The notes under the pieces: generated by a model
Seen by the model: the letters and a program-made list of their open reading frames with translations, nothing else
The model's database searches: none
What the model was told of the DNA's origin: nothing
From: Corynebacterium sp. NML98-0116
GTDB taxonomy: Bacteria; Actinomycetota; Actinomycetes; Mycobacteriales; Mycobacteriaceae
DNA length: 64,000 nt
Direction: 5' to 3'
Assembly: GCF_001767255.1 (NCBI RefSeq)
Contig: NZ_CP017639.1
Span: forward strand, 1,758,875 to 1,822,874
Program-made: the position numbers and the translations under genes
Shown: in pieces, positions 48,501 to 57,461 of the stretch
Layout: each line of letters begins with the position of its first letter
Numbering within the stretch: position 1 is the first letter of the stretch

Positions 48501-48968
48501 CTCGGCGAGCTCCGCCGGGTCAGTTGACGGCTCGGAGTCCTTCAACGTCGGCAGCCCGGCGCGCTCAGCAGCGTGCACAGCGGCCGCCTTGTCACCAGTC
48601 AGCTCAAGCGCCTCTGGGCTTGGGCCGATGAACTTAATGCCGTTGTCGCGGCAAGCGCGCGCAAGGTCTGCGCGCTCCGAGAGGAACCCATAGCCCGGGT
48701 AAATTGCATCGGCGCCGGTCTCTTTCGCCGCACGGATAATTTCGTCGATGTCCAGGTACGCCTTGACCGGCTGGCCCTCAACACCAATTCGTACGGCTTC
48801 GTCGGCGAACGGTCGGTGGTAGGACTTTCGGTCCTCGCGCGGGTACACCGCGACAGTTTTTGCGCCAGTCTCAAATGCTGCGCGGAAGGCACGAACCGCG
48901 ATTTCGCCACGGTTTGCTACCAAGATCTTTTTGAATGCCGGGAGGTCATTCAGGGGGAGCTGCTCCAT
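45546..48968 (-). CDS. pyc: Pyruvate carboxylase
   Basis: Pyc makes oxaloacetate from pyruvate, the main anaplerotic step in corynebacteria. The 1140-residue product has the usual length and order: biotin carboxylase ([26 protein letters not shown]), the HMGL-like carboxyltransferase domain (TTFRDAHQSLLATR, AIKDMAGLMRPG, VHVHTHDTAGG) and the C-terminal biotinyl domain with EAMKME. The ATG at 48968 has AAGGA 8 bases upstream and is preferred over one nine codons earlier. Confidence 0.97.
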   Translation of the reverse strand: MEQLPLNDLPAFKKILVANRGEIAVRAFRAAFETGAKTVAVYPREDRKSYHRPFADEAVRIGVEGQPVKAYLDIDEIIRAAKETGADAIYPGYGFLSERADLARACRDNGIKFIGPSPEALELTGDKAAAVHAAERAGLPTLKDSEPSTDPAELAEIAKEFTFPVFVKAVAGGGGRGMRFIEKIEDVERLAAEASREAEAAFGDGHVYLERAVIRPQHIEVQIMADSYGNVVHLFERDCSLQRRHQKVVEIAPAQHITQEQRERICQDAVNFCKEINYEGAGTVEFLVDEQGNHVFIEMNPRVQVEHTVTEEITGVDIVKNQMYIAAGAKLEDVHLTQDLIEMNGAALQCRITTEDPNNGFRPDSGVITGYSSPGGAGVRLDGSANVGTEITPNFDSLLVKMTCRGRNFQVAVDRALRALNEFTVTGVSTNIGFLRALLSDEDFRFKRINTGFINDHPFLLEAPAAADDAGKILDYLANVTVNKPNGPRPTSIRPSKKLPEFDYGDLPRGSRDDLLELGPTKWAEKIRNQTALGVTETTFRDAHQSLLATRIRTNTLVAAAKHVGHMTPQLASVEAWGGATYDVGMRFLHESPWMRLDALREAIPNVNIQMLLRGRNTVGYTPYPDSVTKAFVNEAASSGIDIFRIFDALNDVSQMRPAIEAVLETNTTVAEVAMAYSGNLLDPAEDIYTLDYYLRLAEEIVDAGAHVLAIKDMAGLMRPGAAAKLVKALRERFDLPVHVHTHDTAGGQLATYLAAANAGADIVDVASAPLAGTTSQPSLSALVAAFANTERDTGIDLQAVSDLEPYWEAVRQVYAPFESGIPGPTGRVYKHEIPGGQLSNLRTQAKALGLGNRFELIEDYYAAVNEILGRPTKVTPSSKVVGDLALHLVGAGVDPKDFAENPRKYDIPESVIGFLQGELGTPPGGWPLLRDKALEDRQEVDHTVDVPEELAGDLDSEDHVTRRAALDQLLFPKQYKEFLEHRRTYGITDHLSDRTFFYGLVEGEETMIWYGELEDHLPPLVVNLDAVGEPDEKGMRQVILTVNGQIRPMQVRDENAESTVAEVEKADPSQEGHVAAPFAGVVNVTVKPGDEVKAGDQVASIEAMKMEAAISATKDGTIERVAFTQATKVEGGDLVVVIS

Positions 48969-49096
48969 CGATGCAATCCTTCCATACTGTGACATACGTG
49001 ACAGTTTGAATGTTATTTGGTTGGCCTGACAATCCTAACGCAGGTTGGCGCCACACCACGGGAAAATGCACAATTGCATCTGTTCCCATAGCGATT

Positions 49097-49113
49097 ACCC
49101 CCCAAGTTGGGGT
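49097..49113. promoter_or_regulatory. G/C-tract palindrome upstream of pyc, possible RamA site
   Basis: The sequence ACCCCCCAAGTTGGGGT is nearly palindromic (CCCCAA-G-TTGGGG) and lies about 130 bases before the pyc start, between pyc and the prp terminator. Paired AC-tract and G-tract-T elements fit the published loose motif of the carbon regulator RamA. This is only a candidate. Confidence 0.35.
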
Positions 49114-49148
49114 CAGCGGTCAACGCCTCTCATATAAAAACAAACAAA

Positions 49149-49181
49149 ACGGATGGTCCGCCCCAAAGGCAGACCACCCGT
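49149..49181 (-). terminator. Rho-independent terminator of the prpD-prpB-prpC operon
   Basis: A 14-bp stem (49149-49162 with 49168-49181, loop of 5) is followed on the minus strand by TTTTGTTTGTTTTT. Two positions pair as G-U only in the minus-strand RNA, which fixes the orientation. It ends the methylcitrate operon 10 bases after prpC. Confidence 0.9.
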
Positions 49182-49190
49182 CGTTCTGGC

Positions 49191-50351
49191 TTACTGCGGC
49201 TGGTAGGTGCCGTCCAGGTGACGCTCCTCCGGGCCGTTGTACGCGGACAGTGGGCGGATCAGCGAGTTGTTCTCGTACTGCTCAATGATGTGCGCGGTCC
49301 AGCCGGTGATGCGGCTCATCACGAACAGCGGCGTGAAGAACTCGATGTCAAAGCCCAGGATGTAGTAGGACGGGCCGGACGGGAAGTCCAGGTTCGGGCG
49401 GATGTTGATGGACGTGTTCTCGTACATCGTCTTCGCCATGATGTCGTAGATTTCCACCCACTTCTCGGCGCCCTGGTCCTTGTGCTCCGCGGCGAGCTTC
49501 TTGAACGCGGCTTCCATGGTCGGCACGCGCGAGTCGCCCTTCTTGTACACGCGGTGGCCGAAGCCCATGACGAGCTCCTTGTTCTTCAGCTTGTTCAGGC
49601 ACCACTGCTCCGCGTTTGCTGGGTCGTCGATTTCCTTCATGTGGTGCATGACGAACTCGTTCGCGCCACCGTGCAGCGGGCCCTTCAGTGCGCCGATAGC
49701 CGCGGTGATCGCGGACCAGGCGTCGGACTGCGTCGAGGTCACCGTGCGGGCGGTGAACGTGGAGGCGTTGAAGGAGTGCTCCGCGTAGAGAATCATGGTC
49801 TTCTCGAATGCCTCAATATCCGACGGGATGGTTGCCGGGGAGCCTTCCTCGTCGCCGAAGACCATCCAGAGGAAGTTCTCCGAGAAGCCCTTGTCCTTGC
49901 TCGGGGCGATGTAGCCCTTGCCCTGGCGGCGGCGAATGTCGGTGGCCACGATGGTCGGCAGCTTCGCCAGCAGCTCGGTACCGATCTTGCGGATGTGGTC
50001 AGCATCCGGGGTGAACTTGTACTCGTCGCGGGTGCCCAGGAAGGACACTGCGGTGCGCAGCACGTCCATCGGGTGGCAGTCCTTCGGCAGGTAGTTAATG
50101 ACCTGGATGAGTTCCTCATCGATGTCGCGGTTGTTCATGCATCCGAGGCGGAACTCCTCTGCGCCCGACTTGTCTGGCAGCTCGCCGTGCCAAAGCAGGT
50201 ACGCAACCTCTTCGAAGGTGCAGTGCTCTGCCAGCTCGTGGACCGGGTAACCGTAGTACAGCAGGGAGTTGGTCTCAGGGTTGACCTTGGAGATTGCGGT
50301 GTAGTCCGCAACGACGCCAGCGAGGCCCTTCTTGATTTCTTGAGTGGTCAT
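49191..50351 (-). CDS. prpC: 2-methylcitrate synthase
   Basis: PrpC condenses propionyl-CoA with oxaloacetate. The 386-residue citrate-synthase-family enzyme has the catalytic residues in SFNASTFTAR, PLHGGANEFVM and GFGHRVYKKGDSR. Operon context with prpB and prpD separates it from citrate synthase. TGAAAGGA precedes the ATG. It is the last gene of the operon. Confidence 0.95.
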   Translation of the reverse strand: MTTQEIKKGLAGVVADYTAISKVNPETNSLLYYGYPVHELAEHCTFEEVAYLLWHGELPDKSGAEEFRLGCMNNRDIDEELIQVINYLPKDCHPMDVLRTAVSFLGTRDEYKFTPDADHIRKIGTELLAKLPTIVATDIRRRQGKGYIAPSKDKGFSENFLWMVFGDEEGSPATIPSDIEAFEKTMILYAEHSFNASTFTARTVTSTQSDAWSAITAAIGALKGPLHGGANEFVMHHMKEIDDPANAEQWCLNKLKNKELVMGFGHRVYKKGDSRVPTMEAAFKKLAAEHKDQGAEKWVEIYDIMAKTMYENTSINIRPNLDFPSGPSYYILGFDIEFFTPLFVMSRITGWTAHIIEQYENNSLIRPLSAYNGPEERHLDGTYQPQ

Positions 50352-50402
50352 GGGATGAAGTCCTTTCAGGATAGGGATTGGGTTAGGGATGCGGGATAGG
50401 GA

Positions 50403-51323
50403 TTACTCGAATGTGGACGAGTAGGTGTCCTTGGAATATGTGAAGACGGACTGGTCGAACTGGTTGAAGTCTTCGTACTTGACCAGCTCGTATAGGCGGG
50501 ACCTGTGCTGCATGCGGTCCAACCACGGCTCCTGCGTGCCGGTTTCCGCGATGTCGCGGAGCATGGCCTCGGTCTGCCCCATTGCGAGGCGGAACGTGGT
50601 CACCGGCCAGATCACCGCGTTATAGCCGAGGTCCTGCAAGGTTCCGGCGGAGAGCAGCTTGGTCTTACCGAACTCCGTCATGTTCGCCAGCAGCAGGATA
50701 TCGACGGCCTTGCGGAAGGTCTCGAAGTCCTTCTCGGTATAGAGTGCCTCCGTAAAGATAAGGTCCGCGCCGGCATCTGCGTAAGCCTTGGCCCGCTCGA
50801 TTGCGGAGTCGATGCCCTCGATGCCAGCCGCGTCGGTACGCGCACAGATGACGAATGCATCGTCGTGGCGCTCCTTTACTGCGGCGCTGATGCGTCGCAC
50901 CATCAGGTCACGCGGCACTACTTCCTTGCCGTCGAGGTGCCCGCAGCGCTTCGGGTTCACCTGGTCCTCCAGGTGCAGCGAGGCAAGCCCCGCGGCCTCG
51001 AACTCAGCCACGGTGCGTGCTGCGGACATCGGTTCGCCGAAGCCGGTGTCGGCGTCGATAAGCACTGGAAGGTTCGTAGCGCGAGCGATGTGCCCGCCGC
51101 GCTGCGCGACCTCCGTCAGTGTGGTCAGCCCAATATCCGGCAGGCCTAGGTCGTTGGCGAGTACCGCGCCGGAGACGTAGACACCTTCGAAGCCACCGAT
51201 GTCCTCGATGAGTCGAGCCGTCAGCGGATTGAACGCGCCGGGCAGTTTTGTAATTTCGGTGGACTCGAGTGAGGCCCGCAGCGCCAGTCGGCGCTCATTT
51301 GGCGTTGTATCAGGAACAAACAT
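50403..51323 (-). CDS. prpB: 2-methylisocitrate lyase
   Basis: PrpB splits methylisocitrate into succinate and pyruvate. The 306-residue product has the DADTGFGEP metal site and the family signature HLEDQVNPKRCGHLDGK with catalytic Cys. The ATG at 51323 follows the prpD stop directly (TAAGATG), so translation is coupled; an in-frame start 11 codons earlier lies inside prpD. Confidence 0.95.
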   Translation of the reverse strand: MFVPDTTPNERRLALRASLESTEITKLPGAFNPLTARLIEDIGGFEGVYVSGAVLANDLGLPDIGLTTLTEVAQRGGHIARATNLPVLIDADTGFGEPMSAARTVAEFEAAGLASLHLEDQVNPKRCGHLDGKEVVPRDLMVRRISAAVKERHDDAFVICARTDAAGIEGIDSAIERAKAYADAGADLIFTEALYTEKDFETFRKAVDILLLANMTEFGKTKLLSAGTLQDLGYNAVIWPVTTFRLAMGQTEAMLRDIAETGTQEPWLDRMQHRSRLYELVKYEDFNQFDQSVFTYSKDTYSSTFE

Positions 51324-51324
51324 C

Positions 51325-52836
51325 TTAGAAAATCCCTCCTGGGATCTGAGGAGCATTGGCTTGCGCGTCCGCGTTCACCTTGATGTTGAGCTTGCTCAAG
51401 TCGGTGAGCTGCTCGAGGTTCTGCACGTCTTCAAGGAAACGGTCCTGCTCTTCCTTATCGACGATCCCTTCCGCCAGCGTGCGGAACTTCTGGATGTACT
51501 GCTCACGGGCAAACGGGCGTGCCCCCAGTGGGTGAGCGTCCGCCACGGCCATCTCATCCTCGATGACGGTGCCGTCGTTGAAGGTGATGACGGCCTTTGC
51601 GCCGAACGCCTTCTCGGCCGGGTCCTGCGAGTGGTAGCGGCGCGTCCACTCCGGGTCCTCGACGGTGGAGATCTTGTGCCACAGCGTGACCGTCTCTGGG
51701 CGGTTCGCGCGTTCCGGGGCGTAGGAGTCGACGTGGTGCCACGTGCCGTCCTCGAGTGCTACGGCGAAGATGTACATAATCGAGTGGTCGAGGGTCTCGC
51801 GGGATGCCTTCGGGTCCATCTTCTGAGGGTCGTTGGCGCCGGTGCCGATGACGTAGTGCGTGTGGTGCGAGGTGTGCAGCACGATGGACTCGATATCGGC
51901 GGTGGACTTACCGGCATCCGCGATGGTCTGCTTCATGCGGCGCGCCAGGTCGATTGGGGCCTGCGACTGGTACTCAGCCGAATGCTCCTTGGTGTAGGTA
52001 TCCAGGATTGCGCGCTTTGCCTCACCGTCTGCAGGCAGTGGCACCACGTAGGTGCGTTCTGGGGAATGCAGCATCCAGGCGATGAAGCCGTCCTCGCCCT
52101 CCCAAATCGGAGCGGGTGCACCCTCGCCGCGCATCGCGCGGTCGACGGCCTCGATGCCCATCTTGCCGGCGAATGCCGGGGCGGACGCCTTCCAAGAAGA
52201 GATGAGGCCCTTGCGGGACTGGCGCGTCGCCGTCGTAGTGTGCAGCGCCTGGCCAACCGCCTGGTAGATGGTGTCAATGTCCAGGTTCAGCATGGTGCCC
52301 AGACCCGCCGCAACAGATGGGCCGAGGTGCGCCACGTGGTCAATCTTCCACTCGTGCAGGCAAATACCCTTGACCAGGTTGACCTGGATCTCGTAGCCGG
52401 TCGCGATACCACGGATCAGCGCCTTACCGTCGAGGCCCTTGTGCTGTGCTACTGCAAGGATCGGCGGAATGTTGTCGCCCGGGTGGGAGTACTCCGCCGC
52501 GAGGAAGGTGTCGTGGAAGTCCAGCTCGCGGACCGCTGTACCGTTGGCGAATGCGGCCCACTCTGCGGAGTAGGAGCCGTCGACACCAAAAATCTGCGCA
52601 CCGCCTTCGGATACTGGATGTGCCTCCGCCATCACGCGAGCGGTCGCGACTGGGCGGCGACCGTAGGAAGCGACGGCGACCGACGCATTGTCGATAATGC
52701 GGTTGATGATCATCTCAGTCGTATCAGCTGGAACCTCTACCGGGTCTGCTGCAACCTTGGCGATCTTGTATGCGAGGTGCTCTTCAATCGGGAAATCTTC
52801 TGCCGAACGGTGCGTGCGCACGTTGTGTTCGATCAT
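51325..52836 (-). CDS. prpD: 2-methylcitrate dehydratase
   Basis: PrpD dehydrates methylcitrate. The 503-residue MmgE/PrpD-family protein shows [27 protein letters not shown] (central part [19 protein letters not shown]), the [12 protein letters not shown] block and [16 protein letters not shown]. It is the first gene of the operon and divergent from prpR. Length is normal. Confidence 0.95.
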   Translation of the reverse strand: MIEHNVRTHRSAEDFPIEEHLAYKIAKVAADPVEVPADTTEMIINRIIDNASVAVASYGRRPVATARVMAEAHPVSEGGAQIFGVDGSYSAEWAAFANGTAVRELDFHDTFLAAEYSHPGDNIPPILAVAQHKGLDGKALIRGIATGYEIQVNLVKGICLHEWKIDHVAHLGPSVAAGLGTMLNLDIDTIYQAVGQALHTTTATRQSRKGLISSWKASAPAFAGKMGIEAVDRAMRGEGAPAPIWEGEDGFIAWMLHSPERTYVVPLPADGEAKRAILDTYTKEHSAEYQSQAPIDLARRMKQTIADAGKSTADIESIVLHTSHHTHYVIGTGANDPQKMDPKASRETLDHSIMYIFAVALEDGTWHHVDSYAPERANRPETVTLWHKISTVEDPEWTRRYHSQDPAEKAFGAKAVITFNDGTVIEDEMAVADAHPLGARPFAREQYIQKFRTLAEGIVDKEEQDRFLEDVQNLEQLTDLSKLNIKVNADAQANAPQIPGGIF

Positions 52837-52941
52837 CTTGGCTCCTTCGTCTTCGTTGTAGTTCCGCTACCGCGAAACCTCGTTGATGTTGCAGCTCATA
52901 CTAGGGAGCCAAATGTGATGCGGGCCATGATTTTCGCATGT

Positions 52942-52982
52942 AAACTTCTGCGTACAAATTCTGCTACTTGTGCAAATTCTGT
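52942..52982. promoter_or_regulatory. Candidate operator repeats between prpD and prpR
   Basis: CAAATTCTG occurs at 52955-52963 and 52973-52981 (18-base period), preceded by a weaker copy AAACTTCTG at 52942-52950. The repeats lie in the AT-rich centre of the divergent promoter region. AAATT and TGCAAA cores resemble sites described for the RamB/PrpR family, so these are the likeliest operators for the regulator encoded next door. Confidence 0.5.
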
Positions 52983-53023
52983 TAACTACGCAGTACACGC
53001 ATACAAAATGGGAGAAAGGTACG

Positions 53024-54334
53024 ATGGCAAAGCTGTACGCGGGGGCAAAGATACAGACGCTCCGCCATGAACTCGAACTCACACAAGGCGAAATGGCCCG
53101 CCGCATAGACATCTCAACGAGCTACCTCAACCAGCTCGAAAACGACCAGCGTCCACTCACCGTCAGCGTGCTCCTCCAACTCACCCACGCGTTTCAGCTC
53201 TCCACCACTTTCTTCTCCCCCGATGAAGACCAACGCGTGGTCAACGAGCTTTCCGAGCTACTCCCCGACGTCCCACAGCCGAAACTGCACGAGTTCGCAC
53301 AGCGCTTCCCCGACATCGCCAACTCTCTCAGGGTGCTGCCTTCACCCGAGGCCACCGACTCCGAACACCCCCACGCACTCGTGCGTGAATTCTTCCAGAA
53401 CCACAAGAACTACTTCCACGAGCTCGACGTTGCTGCCGAGCAGCTCGCAGCGCACGCCGCGAACCGGCAACTGCGACTGACACGCCTCGCGGCAACCTTC
53501 GACAGGGAATACGGCATCCAAGTGCGCTTCAACCAATACGCCCACGGCCCCCGCTCGACCCTGCAGCACGACCAGCGCGAGATCCGCCTACGCACCGGAC
53601 TCACCGAGTCCCAGCAGTGCTTTGAACTCGCCTACCACTACGGCCGCACCGCCTTCGCAGAGCTCATCGACGAGTACGTCCGCGACACTTTCGACGAATC
53701 GACACAGCCCGAGCCCGTCCAGCTCGCGCGCCACGGGCTGGCGCAGTACTTCGCCGCCGCTGTCACCATGCCCTACGCGGAGCTCCTCCAAGCTGCCGAA
53801 GAAACCCGCTACGACATCGACGTCATCTCCGCGCGCTTCGGCACTGGTTTCGAGTCAACCTGCCAGCGCCTCGCGACGTTGCAGCGCCCCGGCGCAGAGG
53901 CGATTCCGTTCGTCTTCGTGCGCACCGACCGGGCAGGCAACATATCGAAGCGGCAGTCATCGACAGCCTTCCACTTCTCGCGCCACGGTGGGGGCTGCCC
54001 GTTGTGGGTCGTGCACCGCGCGTTTGAAACTTCGAATAGAGTGACGCGTCAGGTCGCCGTCATGCCGGACGGCCGGACCTACCTATGGATTGCGCGGATG
54101 GTGCAGGGCCCCGTCGTAGGATTCGACTCCCCGCGCCGGGAGCACGCGGTGGTGCTGGGCTGCGATATCGCGTTCGCCCAACGCATGATCTACGCCGACG
54201 GACTGAACATCTCCCCCGAATCGGCAACAAAAATCGGCCCCGGCTGCGCTACCTGCCCACGAACATCCTGTCCGCAGCGAGCGTTTCCGGGGCCGCCTAG
54301 TTCTAGCCCGACCGCTAGTCCAGATCGGACTTAG
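53024..54334 (+). CDS. prpR: PrpR/RamB-family regulator of propionate metabolism
   Basis: The 436-residue protein has an N-terminal XRE helix-turn-helix (LELTQGEMARRIDISTSYLN), a central IrrE/DUF955-like region and a C-terminal short-chain fatty-acyl-CoA regulator domain. Three C-terminal cysteines (Cys408, Cys411, Cys416 in GCATCPRTSC) match those proposed to hold a 4Fe-4S cluster in mycobacterial PrpR. The ATG at 53024 has AAAGG upstream. Its position divergent from prpDBC favours PrpR, an activator, over RamB. It converges with the reductase gene with a 20-base overlap. Confidence 0.88.
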   Translation: MAKLYAGAKIQTLRHELELTQGEMARRIDISTSYLNQLENDQRPLTVSVLLQLTHAFQLSTTFFSPDEDQRVVNELSELLPDVPQPKLHEFAQRFPDIANSLRVLPSPEATDSEHPHALVREFFQNHKNYFHELDVAAEQLAAHAANRQLRLTRLAATFDREYGIQVRFNQYAHGPRSTLQHDQREIRLRTGLTESQQCFELAYHYGRTAFAELIDEYVRDTFDESTQPEPVQLARHGLAQYFAAAVTMPYAELLQAAEETRYDIDVISARFGTGFESTCQRLATLQRPGAEAIPFVFVRTDRAGNISKRQSSTAFHFSRHGGGCPLWVVHRAFETSNRVTRQVAVMPDGRTYLWIARMVQGPVVGFDSPRREHAVVLGCDIAFAQRMIYADGLNISPESATKIGPGCATCPRTSCPQRAFPGPPSSSPTASPDRT

Positions 54335-55721
54335 CAATCAGCCTGCGTGCCGCCTCTGTAATCGAACCGGACAGGGACGGGTACACCGCCATCGAGTTCG
54401 CCAGCTGACGCACAGTCAGGTCGTTGGCTACCGCGATGGTCAGCGACAGAATCAGTTCGGAGGCAGTCGGTGCGACAATCACGCCACCGAGTACCTGGCC
54501 GGAGCCCTTGCGGGCGAAGATCTTCACAAAACCGTGCTGGAGGGAACGCATCTTTGCGCGAGGGTTCGTGGACAGGTCCAGTTTGTAGATGTCCGCGTCA
54601 ACCTCGCCGTCGGTGATCTGCTGCTGCGTCACACCAACCGCGGCGATCTCCGGGCGGGTAAAGACCGCGTTGCCCACCGTCTTCAGGCGTACCGGTGACA
54701 CGCCCTCGCCCAGCGCGTGGTCGACCGCAATGCGTCCCTGCTGCGCCGCGACCGATGCCAGCGGCATCAGGTCGCTGCAGTCACCCGCAGCGTAAATACC
54801 TGCAACGTTGGTACGCGACACGCGGTCAACAATGATGTGGCCCGACGGGGCGACTTCCACACCGGCCGCCTCCAGGTTGAGGTCCGCCGTGTTCGGAATC
54901 GAACCAATGGACATCATCACGTGCGAACCGGCGATCTCGCGCCCGTCCGTCGTGCGCACAACCACGCCGTCGCCAGTGTTCGTCACCGACTCCACGCGAG
55001 CGTGCTTCTCCAAGTGGACGCCACGGCCCGCGAGCACCTCCTCGAGCACGTCAGCGGCATCGGCGTCATCGTGCGGCAGGATGCGGTCACGCGAAGCAAC
55101 CATGGTCACCTCGACGCCCAGCTCAGCGAACGCAGAAACAAACTCAGCACCGGTCACACCGGAACCGACCACGATCAGGTGCGTCGGCATCTCCTGCAGG
55201 CTGTACATCTGACGCCAGTTCAGGATGCGCTCGCCGTCCGGCTCAGCGCCCGGCAGCACGCGCGGGTTCGCGCCGGTGCACACCAGCACCATGTCGCAAT
55301 CAATAATCTCGGTGTCTTTGCCCTCGCAGTGCACCTCCACGCGGTGCGTGGTGTGACCGTGCTGTTGGTCCGTAAAACGAGCGCGCCCCTGGATAAGGCG
55401 CACGCCACGCTGCTCCAACTGCTTAGCGATGTCACTGGACTGCTTATCAGCCAGCGCGATCACGCGCGCGTTCAGGGCGGTCAGCGAAAGCTGGGCTTCC
55501 CCAAGCCCGTGGTTGAGCCCCATGTCGTCTGCACGGCGAAGGTCCGTCTTAATGTTGGCGCCGGCGATAAAGCTCTTCGAAGGAACAACGTCCTTGCGGA
55601 TAGCGGAGCCGCCCAAACCATTGTCTTCCACAATGGTGATATCGGCCCCGTACTTTGATGCAACCAGCGCAGCCTCGTAACCAGCTGGCCCTCCGCCAAT
55701 GATGACGATCTTCTTCGACAC
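54315..55721 (-). CDS. lpdA: NAD(P)H quinone reductase, LpdA-like flavoprotein
   Basis: The 468-residue protein has the fold of dihydrolipoamide dehydrogenases: FAD site IVIIGGGPAGYEAAL, NAD site VVGSGVTGAEFVSA, the second FAD site GIYAAGDCS and a dimerisation domain. The redox-active Cys pair is missing (Ala40 and Val45 in GLGGSAIRKDVVPSK), as in mycobacterial LpdA (Rv3303c), which reduces quinones instead of lipoamide. It starts with GTG preceded by GAGGAG. Confidence 0.88.
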   Translation of the reverse strand: MSKKIVIIGGGPAGYEAALVASKYGADITIVEDNGLGGSAIRKDVVPSKSFIAGANIKTDLRRADDMGLNHGLGEAQLSLTALNARVIALADKQSSDIAKQLEQRGVRLIQGRARFTDQQHGHTTHRVEVHCEGKDTEIIDCDMVLVCTGANPRVLPGAEPDGERILNWRQMYSLQEMPTHLIVVGSGVTGAEFVSAFAELGVEVTMVASRDRILPHDDADAADVLEEVLAGRGVHLEKHARVESVTNTGDGVVVRTTDGREIAGSHVMMSIGSIPNTADLNLEAAGVEVAPSGHIIVDRVSRTNVAGIYAAGDCSDLMPLASVAAQQGRIAVDHALGEGVSPVRLKTVGNAVFTRPEIAAVGVTQQQITDGEVDADIYKLDLSTNPRAKMRSLQHGFVKIFARKGSGQVLGGVIVAPTASELILSLTIAVANDLTVRQLANSMAVYPSLSGSITEAARRLIAKSDLD

Positions 55722-55812
55722 CTACATACTCCTCAACGGTCTTCGTCGTTCGCACAAATACCTGGCTAGTCTACACGGCCGCCCACGGCTTCGTTACCAA
55801 CCAAAAGTTGCA

Positions 55813-56991
55813 CTAGCTGAGGTTTTCGGCGTACTTTTCGACGACCCCTCCGAACAAACGCACCCCAACTTCAAGTGCTCGCTCATCAATATCAAGGTTG
55901 CCTTGGTGCAGGTCCTGCATCTCTCCCTCACCGCTCCAGGCACCGAGCCGGAACATCGACCCGGGGACGTGCTCCAGGTACCAAGAGAAGTCCTCCCCGC
56001 CCGAGGACTGCGGCGCGGTCACCACCGCGTGTGGGTCGATCCTGCGCCCTGCCTGTACCCCGATCGCCGTCGCGGCGTCATCGTTGAGCACCGGTGGCAC
56101 GCCCCGCATGTAGTCGAGGTGGTACGTGCACCCGGTCGGTGCGACGACGAGGTCAATCAGGTCAGTAACCAGATCTTCGAGGATCCGCCACGTCCCGATA
56201 TCCGCTGTCCGCAACGTGCCCAGTAGCTCGCCTGTCTTCGGGATCGCGTTCGCCGCGTCGCCCGACTCGACGTGCCCGAACACCAACACCGTGCCCGTAC
56301 GTGGGTCGACCCGGCGCGACAGCAGCGCCGGCAACTGCGTAATCAGCGCCCCGAGCGCGTAGACCACGTCCGCCGAAAGCTGCGGACGAGAGGTGTGGCC
56401 GCCAGGCCCGTTAACCGTAATGCGCAGCACGTCCGACGCCGAGGTAATAGCGCCCGTGCGCACACCGATCTGGCCTACGCGCAGTTTCGGTTCAGCATGG
56501 AGGGCGTAAATGCTCGCGACATCCTGCAGCGCGCCCCACTCGATCACGTCGAGCGCACCGCCGTTCATCACTTCTTCCGCCGGCTGGAAGATGATGCGTA
56601 CGCCGAGCGGCAGCTGGACCGTCGATAAGGCGCACGCCAGCGCGAGCGCCACCGTCGTATGCACGTCGTGGCCGCACGAGTGGGAAACGCCCGGGTGCTG
56701 GGATGCGAACGGCAAACCGGTTTGCTCAGGCACTTTCAGGGCGTCGATGTCGCCGCGGAACGCGAGCCGCTTGCCGTCCTTTGGGCCCAGGTCGACGTAG
56801 AGTCCCGTGCCGGGAAAGAGGACGGGCTCAAGGCCGTGCTCACGCAGCACCTTCGCAATGAACTCGGTGGTGGCGAACTCTTGGTTGGAAAGCTCCGGGT
56901 AGGAGTGGAAGTGACGGCGCCACTCCACCATTGTCGAGTGATGTTCCTTCACCCATTGGTCTACCGCGCGCGCAATTCCTCCGGCCGTCAT
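55813..56991 (-). CDS. M20-family amidohydrolase
   Basis: The 392-residue enzyme belongs to the AmiA/HipO branch of metallopeptidase family M20 that releases N-acyl groups from amino acids. Visible metal ligands are in FRGDIDALKVPE, HSCGHDVHT, FQPAEEVMNGG, ALHAEPKL and SSGGEDFSWY. The position after lpdA resembles Rv3305c amiA1. No signal peptide, so cytoplasmic. Confidence 0.88.
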   Translation of the reverse strand: MTAGGIARAVDQWVKEHHSTMVEWRRHFHSYPELSNQEFATTEFIAKVLREHGLEPVLFPGTGLYVDLGPKDGKRLAFRGDIDALKVPEQTGLPFASQHPGVSHSCGHDVHTTVALALACALSTVQLPLGVRIIFQPAEEVMNGGALDVIEWGALQDVASIYALHAEPKLRVGQIGVRTGAITSASDVLRITVNGPGGHTSRPQLSADVVYALGALITQLPALLSRRVDPRTGTVLVFGHVESGDAANAIPKTGELLGTLRTADIGTWRILEDLVTDLIDLVVAPTGCTYHLDYMRGVPPVLNDDAATAIGVQAGRRIDPHAVVTAPQSSGGEDFSWYLEHVPGSMFRLGAWSGEGEMQDLHQGNLDIDERALEVGVRLFGGVVEKYAENLS

Positions 56992-57043
56992 CGTGTATGT
57001 TCACCCTTCACCCAGCATTTGTGCGCGTGGCTCCCACTGCGCC

Positions 57044-57400
57044 TTATTGTGGCAATGATTCTACGCTCATCTCCGCCGAATCTTGTGACTGGTCGTGTTC
57101 GTCCACCTGCTCCTCGTCCGCTGGAAGCAGCTGCAGCGGCGAAACATCGAGCGCGGCAGCGATCCGGTAGATCGTCGAAAGCGTGGGGTCAGCAGCCCTA
57201 TTCCTGTTGTAGCTATTGCGCTCCAGGTTAGAGAGCAGCGAACGAGAGATCCCCGCCCGCTCCGCCAGGTACGCCTGCGATAGCCCCTGCATTGTTCGCA
57301 GCGCGCGGATCTTCTCCCCTAACGCAAACGCGTAGCTGGCCCAGTACTGGTCCGAATCCACATCCGAAAAACGTGCGCCAAGACTCCCTTGAAAGAACAC
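57044..57400 (-). CDS. XRE-family transcriptional regulator
   Basis: The 118-residue protein has a helix-turn-helix at about residues 28-90 (IRALRTMQGLSQAYLAERAG, ISRSLLSNLERNSYNR) and an acidic tail. Genes with the same N-terminus are widespread in corynebacteria; the target is unknown. The GTG at 57400 lies at the edge of an inverted repeat (57399-57420) that may be its own operator. It lies between the amidohydrolase gene and upp on the same strand. Confidence 0.78.
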   Translation of the reverse strand: MFFQGSLGARFSDVDSDQYWASYAFALGEKIRALRTMQGLSQAYLAERAGISRSLLSNLERNSYNRNRAADPTLSTIYRIAAALDVSPLQLLPADEEQVDEHDQSQDSAEMSVESLPQ

Positions 57401-57420
57401 GTATACCCCCTCGTGTACGT
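57399..57420. promoter_or_regulatory. Inverted repeat over the XRE gene start
   Basis: ACGTATAC and GTGTACGT form 8-base arms with one mismatch, around CCCCTC. The repeat begins on the GTG start codon, so a bound protein would block the promoter and start. Autoregulation by the XRE protein is the simplest reading. Confidence 0.5.
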
Positions 57421-57461
57421 AACAAACTTCCGGTGATTATATCCGACGCACGTTACTTTGA

